From Pirellulaceae bacterium (GTDB taxonomy: Bacteria > Planctomycetota > Planctomycetia > Pirellulales > Pirellulaceae), in assembly GCA_026004775.1 (NCBI GenBank), contig BPJU01000010.1, positions 62,001 through 126,000 on the forward strand: DNA of 64,000 bases, read 5' to 3'. The position numbers and the translations under genes were made by a program. Shown here one piece after another: positions 37,064-43,781 of the stretch (positions within the stretch are counted from its first letter, which is position 1; the number at the start of each line of letters is the position of its first letter). The notes below the pieces were generated by a model. That model had not been told where the DNA came from and did not search any database. It worked only from the letters and a program-made list of their open reading frames with translations.

Positions 37064-39109
37064 ATGATAACTCCGACACAACAGGTGAGTTCTACTCGAA
37101 GTGAAAACCCGCGGTGCATCGTAATAGTGCCATGTTATAACGAAGAAAAACGATTTCGATCACACGAGTTCCTGTCGTTTGCTGCACAGCATACGGATAT
37201 ATTATTTTTATTAGTGGACGACGGTAGCCGGGATGCGACTGCTCGCTTGCTGGACGGATTGGCTGAACAATGCCCCGAGCAATTTGGCGTGCTGCGACTG
37301 GATTGTAACGCCGGCAAGGCGGAAGCGGTACGGCAGGCGATGCGCTTTATATGGGAAATCCGAGGCAGTCGCGAGGCTCCTGCCCAGGTGTGCCGTGGTG
37401 TGTCGCAGGAATGGAGGCAACGGGCTCAAGAAGCGGCCTTCGTGGGCTATTGGGACGCGGACCTGGCTACGCCGCTGGACGAGATTATACCGATGCGGCA
37501 TCTACTGCTGAGTTCGCCCCAGGTGCACGCGGTCCTCGGATCGCGTGTCCGCATGCTGGGACGGAAAATCCACCGCCGGGCGTGGCGGCACTATCTGGGC
37601 CGCGTGCTCGCCACGCTGGCGTCGTGGGCTGTTCGCCTGCCGGTGTACGATTCGCAGTGCGGCGCGAAACTGTTTCGCATTGATGCTACCCCCGAAGCGA
37701 TTTGGCAACAGCCATTCGTGTCGCGATGGCTGTTCGATTTAGAGATCTTGTCGCGGTGGCGGCGGTGGATGAACGAAAAAGCAGCCGCCGAGGGAAAAGC
37801 TCACGCAGGAGAACTTCCCGTGGTAGAATATCCCGTGCAACAATGGTCGGACGTAGCTGGCTCGAAGGTGACCTGGCTCAGTGGCCTGCGGGCGCTGGCC
37901 GAGATGGCCGTATTGGCCTGGCAAGAGCGGCGTTCTTGCCGAACGCCCGGTCGTACCATGAAGGCGTCTGGGGCGCGGTGGTGTTGTGGTTTTCGCCGAG
38001 TCGCACGCGGAGCTTGGAAATTGTCTGACGTTCCACAGCGGTCAGCTTTCGGCCCGAATCCGGTACTGCCGGGCGATCACTGCCATGCCGACGCAGACGC
38101 GGCTCAGCACGTAACCGGCACAGAGTCGGAGGCGATTTGCGCGGAAGGGTCTGCGTTGTCTATGGCCCGGTCACGGCACGCGCACGTTGGTCTGACGCTG
38201 GTGGAATTGCTGGTGGTGATATCGATTATCGGATTGTTGATGGGGTTATTACTAGCGGCAGTGCAGCAGGCGCGCGAATCTGCTCGGCGCATGCAATGCT
38301 CCAACAATCTGAAACAAATTGCCCTCGCCTTGCATTCGTACCATGACGTCCATCGGGTCCTGCCGGTGAACATGGGGCCCTGGCCGCCGTTGACTGGACA
38401 AGTCCGCAATCCCCCTCCTCTTAACGGCAAAGGTTGGACCGCCAGTATCCTGCCTCAGGTGGAACAACAGGCCTTGTTCGATCAACTCGAACCGTGCTTC
38501 CGCGGCGATTTCTTTCAGGGAGGAGGCCTCAAACAGCCGGCTTGCCTGCCGCTGATGCAGACGATCTTGCCGGTGTTCCATTGCCCGTCGGATGGATCTT
38601 CGAGACAATTGTGGACCAATCAGTACCAATGGGAAGATATTCCGGTGGCGACGCACAACTATAAAGGCGTGATCGGGGACACGAATATCGGCTTGGGCTT
38701 CGGATCAGTCCACCCGGGCACGTCCGACTGCCATATGGTGGGTGGTTGCAACGGCCTGTTTTTCCGCACGACGTACGCTGAACCACAGTCGTTTATGCTT
38801 GTGCGTGACGGTATGAGCAATACCTTTATGGTAGGAGAAGATGTCGTCGAGCAAAACGCTCATTCGGCGGTATTCTATTCCAATGCTGACTATTCTACTA
38901 CGGCTGCACCGTTGAATTTCTTCCTCGATCCGCCGGATCCTCGGAACTGGCCCAACGTGATGTCCTTCCGCAGTAATCATCCGGGAGGTGCGAATTTTGC
39001 CATGGCGGATGGCTCGGTTCATTTCGTCGCCGAAACGATCGATCACGATCTTTATCGGGCTTTGAGTACGAAGAACGGCCGCGAGCCTGTCACGTTCCCG
39101 CCTCCTTAG
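37064..39109 (+). CDS. GT2 glycosyltransferase fused to DUF1559 prepilin-like protein, unit A
   Basis: 681 aa read as one frame after an AGAGGAG site. Residues 1-290 are a GT-A glycosyltransferase like dolichyl-phosphate glucosyl/mannosyl transferases: IVIVPCYNEEKRF, LLVDDGSRDATARLL, GYWDADLATPLDEI, YDSQCGAKLFR. After a linker of about 80 residues comes a type IV prepilin-like N-terminus (LTLVELLVVISIIGLLMGLL, with E5 and preceded by HVG), then the DUF1559 body (NNLKQIALALHSYHDVH; GVIGDTNIGLGFGSVHPG; ANFAMADGSVHFVAETI). An internal in-frame ATG at 38161 gives a normal short basic leader (MARSRHAHVG), so the prepilin may be made separately. Unit C keeps the same order but with the GT deleted. 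Confidence 0.75.
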   Translation: MITPTQQVSSTRSENPRCIVIVPCYNEEKRFRSHEFLSFAAQHTDILFLLVDDGSRDATARLLDGLAEQCPEQFGVLRLDCNAGKAEAVRQAMRFIWEIRGSREAPAQVCRGVSQEWRQRAQEAAFVGYWDADLATPLDEIIPMRHLLLSSPQVHAVLGSRVRMLGRKIHRRAWRHYLGRVLATLASWAVRLPVYDSQCGAKLFRIDATPEAIWQQPFVSRWLFDLEILSRWRRWMNEKAAAEGKAHAGELPVVEYPVQQWSDVAGSKVTWLSGLRALAEMAVLAWQERRSCRTPGRTMKASGARWCCGFRRVARGAWKLSDVPQRSAFGPNPVLPGDHCHADADAAQHVTGTESEAICAEGSALSMARSRHAHVGLTLVELLVVISIIGLLMGLLLAAVQQARESARRMQCSNNLKQIALALHSYHDVHRVLPVNMGPWPPLTGQVRNPPPLNGKGWTASILPQVEQQALFDQLEPCFRGDFFQGGGLKQPACLPLMQTILPVFHCPSDGSSRQLWTNQYQWEDIPVATHNYKGVIGDTNIGLGFGSVHPGTSDCHMVGGCNGLFFRTTYAEPQSFMLVRDGMSNTFMVGEDVVEQNAHSAVFYSNADYSTTAAPLNFFLDPPDPRNWPNVMSFRSNHPGGANFAMADGSVHFVAETIDHDLYRALSTKNGREPVTFPPP

Positions 39110-39116
39110 GCACTAG

Positions 39117-39327
39117 GTGACCGTTCACGGTTAGAAAATGAAGAACACGATATTGGTTTAGGGGGTAGCGGAAGTCGCCAGGCGGACGCGGTAGCGGCCG
39201 CCGCAAGACTTCCGCAACGAAAAAATCTTCGCGAAGCGTCCACATTCCGTATGTGGAACACGCAAGTGTTCCGCACTTTCAATGGTGAGGCACCGAACGA
39301 CCCTCGAATTCAACCGTGAACGGTTAC
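39117..39327. mobile_element. 211-bp MITE with 8-bp target duplication, IS66-like ends (copy 2)
   Basis: Same element as at 31515, with equal length. The left end is GTGACCGTTCACGGTT (one change from GTAA) and the right end is the complement of GTAACCGTTCACGGTT. It is flanked by a perfect 8-bp direct repeat GGCACTAG (39109-39116 and 39328-39335); the repeat's first base is the last base of the prepilin stop codon. Its internal GTAG-headed palindrome is at 39165-39214. It separates the prepilin from the GT-C gene, while unit C has no insertion at the matching place. Confidence 0.9.
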
Positions 39328-39433
39328 GGCACTAGAAACGAAATCCGGTTGCCGAACAGCACGGCCGCGCAGCGGTATCATTTGCTGGGTGGCTGTGGCC
39401 AGTATTGCCGGGTGGCGAGAAGCGGTTGGGACG

Positions 39434-40717
39434 ATGATGTGCAGTGTGCTGCAAGCCGCGATGCACCACCAGGAATTCCTGAGTAGCCCGGCGTACCAGG
39501 AGATCCGCCGCGACCGGATCTGGGCGCTACTGGTAGCTGCGCTTTCCTCGTTGACCTTGCTTGCTGCCATGATTTGCGGCGCCGCCTTTCCAGCTCACGG
39601 TTTCCCCCAGACCGTCGGCTCCTCGCAAATAACGGACAACGAGCCCTGGCCGTGGATACGGTTCGATGCCCTCCACTATCGCAACATCGCTGTGCGAGGA
39701 TACGATCCTCCGGGGGTAGGCAATTTCAGCAATGTGGTCTTTTTTCCAGGCTATCCATTACTGGTTTGGGTGGTCAGCTCAGTGACATTTCTTCCGATCG
39801 AATGGTCGATGCTGGCGGTGAGCCTCGTCTGTTTTCTGGCAGGAGTGGCTCTCCTGCCGGACTACCTGGCACATTATTCGTGGATGGACCAGCGGCACCG
39901 GCGGCTGTGGATTCTGCTGTTTTGTCTGTGGCCGTCGAGTTTGTTTTTTCGAGCGGGCTATTCCGAGTCGATGTTTCTTTTTGGATGTATGGCTTTTCTT
40001 TTAGCGGTGCGATCGGGTCATAGGCGCCGCTTGGTGCATGCCGGATACTGGGCCGCGTGGGCAAGCGCCACGCGGGCCGTGGGGCTGGCGCTGCCGGCCG
40101 TACTGGGCTTACACCTATTGCGCACCCGCGCGTGGCGGTCACATGGCGTGCCTGCTGTATTGATCGCTCTGGCATTGTCGGGCCTGGGACTGCTGGCCGT
40201 CTGTAGCTACCAGCAACTGGTTATCGGTGATGCATTCGGATTTTGGCATGAGCGAGCCTCGTGGCATCTTCGCCCTGGAAATGCTGCCTGGTGGGAACAG
40301 ATAACATCCTTATTGGTAGGGGAACCGGTATGGAACGCCGAGTGGTATCGCGATTCAGACACTGGCCGAGCGCTTATCGATAGTGACTGCTGGTTTTGCC
40401 GGTACCATTGGCTGAATTGGGGTAGTCTCGTGCTTTGTCCAATATGTCTGATCGTGTCACTTCACAAGAAGTTGGTTTCTTACGAGGAATGGCTATTAGG
40501 GCTATTTCTGTGGGCGATACCCTATTTCGGACATACCTATTGGAATTACGCTTTTTCGTTTGCACGCTATAGCTTGTTCGTTTTTCCTGTGTATGCGGTG
40601 TGCGTGAGATATCTGAGCTTTTTGCCGGATTGGGCCGTTTGGGGCTTTTTCGGCATGCTGTTGGCTCTGGTGATGTTTTTCTCATACGGCTTTGGGGCTG
40701 GGTGTAACGTTTTTTAG
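39434..40717 (+). CDS. PIG-V-like GT-C membrane glycosyltransferase, unit A
   Basis: About 427 aa from the ATG at 39434. Roughly nine hydrophobic segments. The first loop has WIRFDALHYRNIAVRGYD followed by NVVFFPGYPLLVWVV, which fits PIG-V-type GT-C mannosyltransferases (W-D-x3-Y-x2-I-A-x2-G-Y ... FFP-x-Y-P) that use polyprenyl-phosphate sugars. The GT2 enzyme in the upstream gene could provide such a donor, so the pair may glycosylate an exported protein. The end GFGAGCNVF is also present in the unit C copy (GFGAGCAIF, 56103). MITE copy 2 replaced its original upstream region. Confidence 0.75.
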   Translation: MMCSVLQAAMHHQEFLSSPAYQEIRRDRIWALLVAALSSLTLLAAMICGAAFPAHGFPQTVGSSQITDNEPWPWIRFDALHYRNIAVRGYDPPGVGNFSNVVFFPGYPLLVWVVSSVTFLPIEWSMLAVSLVCFLAGVALLPDYLAHYSWMDQRHRRLWILLFCLWPSSLFFRAGYSESMFLFGCMAFLLAVRSGHRRRLVHAGYWAAWASATRAVGLALPAVLGLHLLRTRAWRSHGVPAVLIALALSGLGLLAVCSYQQLVIGDAFGFWHERASWHLRPGNAAWWEQITSLLVGEPVWNAEWYRDSDTGRALIDSDCWFCRYHWLNWGSLVLCPICLIVSLHKKLVSYEEWLLGLFLWAIPYFGHTYWNYAFSFARYSLFVFPVYAVCVRYLSFLPDWAVWGFFGMLLALVMFFSYGFGAGCNVF

Positions 40718-41214
40718 TAAGGGCCGGCGGCTAGGGATCTCAGGCATTTTGCTGCCCGCCATACCCATGTAAGTTATTTCTTTCAAGTCGCCCGCTTGGT
40801 TGCACAACAGCCGTGGACGTTTCAGCCAGACACCAGGTAAGCGTACACCGGTATTTTGGGGTGCCGGACAGTTCCCATCGCGGTAGCGGTTACGACGGGA
40901 CGGCTGGAAACGCTACGCGGGTGTAGACTTACCAGTCAGCGGTTTTGCAAACTACAACTCTACCCACTCGCCGGACCGACTTCAAACGTACTGCCTTTTG
41001 GGGAAAGCGGCAGAGCCAAGATGATCTCTCATGGGGCAACCATATTAAAAGAATTGGATCAGTACTCCCATAAGAAGGAGAATTAGAGTGCCGACCGAGT
41101 GCGGTTTCGGGGGAACGCCGTAGCGGCTGTACGGCAATTTGCGACGATTCAAGCTTTTTGGGGCGTATTTTAACGTTTGCCGGCTTGCCCGAGAAAAAAG
41201 TACCCAGAGCGGGC
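40718..41214. other. Intergenic region before the metal-fusion gene
   Basis: No gene supported. On the minus strand, about 40915-40980 resembles the 5' half of a tRNA-Cys (D-arm and GCA anticodon loop), but a T-arm is missing. A possible small frame ends at 41086. The MerR-type operator begins at 41215. Confidence 0.4.
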
Positions 41215-41246
41215 TTGACCTTGCACTTGGGTGCAAGGTCGATAAT
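41215..41246 (+). promoter_or_regulatory. MerR-type metal-responsive promoter/operator
   Basis: TTGACC (-35, 41215-41220) and GATAAT (-10, 41241-41246) are 20 bases apart, as in MerR-family promoters. The spacer holds a perfect dyad: GACCTTGCAC (41217-41226) and GTGCAAGGTC (41231-41240) with four bases between. It is 62 bases upstream of the ATG of the CopZ-MerT-MerP fusion. No merR gene is seen in the window. Confidence 0.85.
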
Positions 41247-41307
41247 AAGCCCAGAACTACCGTTCGGCAAATGCCAGCATACTTATTTTGAACAAGGAGA
41301 GCGCCTT

Positions 41308-42765
41308 ATGACCGCCCAAGCGCAGTCCGAAATGACGACGCCTCGCCGTACGGAATGCCCCGCGTGTGGCAAGAAGGGAAAGCGGGTTAGCACTGTTACT
41401 CTCGCCCACCTGCTCAAACCGGAATGTGCCGGGCGTTTTTCTCAGCACGGCAGCGTCTGCGATCGGCCCAGTAATTCGGGATGCCAGCCGGTAACCACCA
41501 CTACCGGCTGGCGGTTTTGCGACTCGCCCGAATGCGACGTGGTCTACTTTTCCGAGGAAGACGACACGACGTTTACCAAGCCCCAACTCAAAGTCCCCGT
41601 TGGCATCAAGGAACGCAGCGGCGAACGACCTCTTTGCTACTGCTTCGGTCACTCCGTGGCCAGTATCAAAGAGGAACTTCGCACGAAAGGCCACAGTGAA
41701 GCCTTGGAAGAGATTCGCGCGAAAATGAAAGATCCCGGGTGCCGCTGCGAGATGGTAAATCCGTCGGGCTCGTGCTGCTTGGGCAGCGTGGCCAAAGGTA
41801 TCAGGATCGCGCAGGAGGAACTAGAAATGCAGCGGTCCCCGTTGGATATGCCTCCATTTCCCGCACCGCACACTTCATCGACCGAAGTGGAAACACGGGT
41901 GCTCTCATCCACCCAGCCACATGGGATTGAGCAGACAAGCGTATCTGCCCCAACGAGTGGTGGTCCGTGTCGAGAAAAACGCGTTTCCTGGGTGACTTTG
42001 GGGGCTGTGTTGACGGCCATTATGGGTTCGGCTTGCTGCTGGTTACCGTTGCTGCTCATCGCGTTCGGCTTCTCGGCCGCTGGAGTTGCCGGCTTCTTCG
42101 AGCATTATCGCCCGTACTTTCTCGCCACCAGTTTCGTGCTACTGGGTGGCGCCTGGTATTTCACCTATCGGGCCTCGATCAGGAGAGTGCGGGAACGGTT
42201 GCGAGGCCAGCCGGGTGCACTGTTGGATGGGCAAACCTGCTGCACCACCGAATCGACTACCGCTTCAGTTCGCCCTGGTACTGCGACGGACCCAGAACGG
42301 CAACCAGCCCCGGCCCACGCCTCCTGTGATTTCCAGCCGGAAGCGGTACGGGATGACTGTTGTGGCCATGGCGTGAGGACTGCCGCCGGCGAACCAGCTC
42401 GCCGAGGCTTCACCATGCGGCACTTCAACCAGGTGATGCTATGGACAGCAACGGCCATAGTCGTGTTGTTTGCGCTGTTCCCGCATTGGATGGGGTTTAT
42501 TCTTGGGGGAGCCGGCAGCAGCGGCACCGACGTCGCGAACTCACCCGATCAACAGCAAGTCGTTCTGGAAATCAAGGGCATGACGTGCGCTGCCTGCGCG
42601 TCGATCGTGGAGAAGTCGCTTCGCAGCGTACCCGGCGTGACGGCGGCCAGCGTTAGCTACGAGAAATCCCGGGCCGTCGTGTTGGTGCCCAAGGGCCAGG
42701 AAGTGCCGCACGATGCGCTTTTTCAGGCGGTTCATCACGCTGGTTACGAAGCTCGCTTGAAGTAG
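41308..42765 (+). CDS. CopZ-MerT-MerP-like fused metal-handling protein
   Basis: 485 aa from the ATG at 41308 (AAGGAGA upstream). Residues 1-175 resemble the N-terminal iron-sulfur/zinc domain of archaeal CopZ: CPACGKKGKRVSTVTLAHLL, a WRFCDSPECDVVYF segment, CYCF, CRCE and NPSGSCCLG. Residues about 230-300 form a MerT-like membrane domain with a vicinal Cys pair and Pro-rich helix (GSACCWLPLLLIAFGFSAAG). A short Cys-rich linker (CCTTES, CCGHG) and a membrane helix lead to a C-terminal HMA domain with GMTCAACAS. In ordinary mer operons these are separate proteins. Metal uptake or transfer (Hg, Cu or a similar ion) is inferred. The MerR-type operator supports metal control. Confidence 0.85.
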   Translation: MTAQAQSEMTTPRRTECPACGKKGKRVSTVTLAHLLKPECAGRFSQHGSVCDRPSNSGCQPVTTTTGWRFCDSPECDVVYFSEEDDTTFTKPQLKVPVGIKERSGERPLCYCFGHSVASIKEELRTKGHSEALEEIRAKMKDPGCRCEMVNPSGSCCLGSVAKGIRIAQEELEMQRSPLDMPPFPAPHTSSTEVETRVLSSTQPHGIEQTSVSAPTSGGPCREKRVSWVTLGAVLTAIMGSACCWLPLLLIAFGFSAAGVAGFFEHYRPYFLATSFVLLGGAWYFTYRASIRRVRERLRGQPGALLDGQTCCTTESTTASVRPGTATDPERQPAPAHASCDFQPEAVRDDCCGHGVRTAAGEPARRGFTMRHFNQVMLWTATAIVVLFALFPHWMGFILGGAGSSGTDVANSPDQQQVVLEIKGMTCAACASIVEKSLRSVPGVTAASVSYEKSRAVVLVPKGQEVPHDALFQAVHHAGYEARLK

Positions 42766-43088
42766 GACTCCGGCCGACAACACCTACAGCAGGGGCGGGC
42801 GGCGGTTCGGCTCCCTACCCGGTTACGCCGGTTCACGCAGGAGCTGTGTCGGGCAGACTCGATCGCGCTTCACGCTACGTCCAGCTACCTGTGACAAGGC
42901 CGAATGGTCCTGCGTAAGGAAAGAGCTTTGACCTTCGACAGCCACGCACGCTCCACACCTGTAAGAAGCCTTCCTTGGATGCCGCGTTGGAGCCGCCCTC
43001 TTGCGCAAGCAGCTACCGCGCTAGGGACGGTGTGGGTCGAGGGTCGTGAAATGGATTAACGGGAACAACCAAGTAAATGCAAGCCGGC
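42766..43088. other. Intergenic region, no supported gene
   Basis: Convergent region between the metal-fusion gene (plus) and the TorD-like gene (minus). A 61-codon minus-strand frame (42823-43008) has no recognised homology or ribosome site. No T-run terminator hairpin was found by eye. Confidence 0.4.
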
Positions 43089-43781
43089 CTATGGGTGACT
43101 GTCGCAGCCGTGCACGTCAAAACCGGGACCCGATCCCAACATCAGTTCACACTCTTGCCGCAAGAACTCATCCGTCATTTTGGCCAGGGACCGGTAAAGA
43201 GGCGTGATAGCTCGGCGGGCGACTTGATCCAGCAATCTCTGCGGCCAGCACAGGTGCTGCCGAAAATAATTGATCAGCAAATCCGCAAGCCACCGCCGTT
43301 CCTCTCTGGAGAAGGCATCCGGACGGGTTGATCGTTCGAGCAACTCAGCCATCACGTCCAGTTGTATGGCCAGATGGTCAGCCATCAGCCGCTGGCTCCA
43401 CACCGGCCGGTAATTGAGCAGTTGTAAAAACCGTTCCATCGACGCAGCCGCTTCACCGGCAAGACGCCTGTCCATCCACACGGACTGATAGGGGGGCAAG
43501 TGACCGCGCGGTCCCACAAATAATTGGCAATAGTCGACGGCCCATTGCTGCAAATCCCTGTCCTCGACACGTGATGGCATCGAAAAATCGGCTATTGCGT
43601 GCAGGACTTCCACTAATGGCGGGCGGCTGAGCAGTTCAGCCAAATCGCGACTTAATTCCTCGCCCCACAGACGCGCCAGCAGCCGAAAGACGGCCGCGCG
43701 TGCCGCGGCAAATTCCAAGATATCACGATCGCAGTCAGTAATATGCTCAACCAATTTTTCGTACCTTGACAACCGTATCAT
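43089..43781 (-). CDS. TorD/DmsD-family molybdoenzyme chaperone
   Basis: 230 aa, all helical. The family signature is clear: FVGPRGHLPPYQSVW (G-P-x-x-x-x-P-P-Y-x-S-V), then an Asp-His region (MADHLAIQLDVMAELL). Such chaperones bind the TAT signal and apo-form of a molybdopterin oxidoreductase until cofactor insertion. Its start lies within the last 35 bases of the catalytic-subunit gene, so translation is coupled. The order on the minus strand is iron-sulfur subunit, catalytic subunit, chaperone. Confidence 0.85.
   Translation of the reverse strand: MIRLSRYEKLVEHITDCDRDILEFAAARAAVFRLLARLWGEELSRDLAELLSRPPLVEVLHAIADFSMPSRVEDRDLQQWAVDYCQLFVGPRGHLPPYQSVWMDRRLAGEAAASMERFLQLLNYRPVWSQRLMADHLAIQLDVMAELLERSTRPDAFSREERRWLADLLINYFRQHLCWPQRLLDQVARRAITPLYRSLAKMTDEFLRQECELMLGSGPGFDVHGCDSHP

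Noticed and set aside
40915-40985. tRNA-Cys-like sequence on the minus strand
   Set aside because: The D-arm and a GCA anticodon loop can be drawn and the outer 7-bp stem nearly pairs, but the interval is only about 55 bases and there is no T-arm or TTCGA. Not a functional tRNA.
42823-43008. 61-codon minus-strand frame between the metal-fusion and TorD genes
   Set aside because: No ribosome site, no recognisable family, and equally long frames exist on the other strand.
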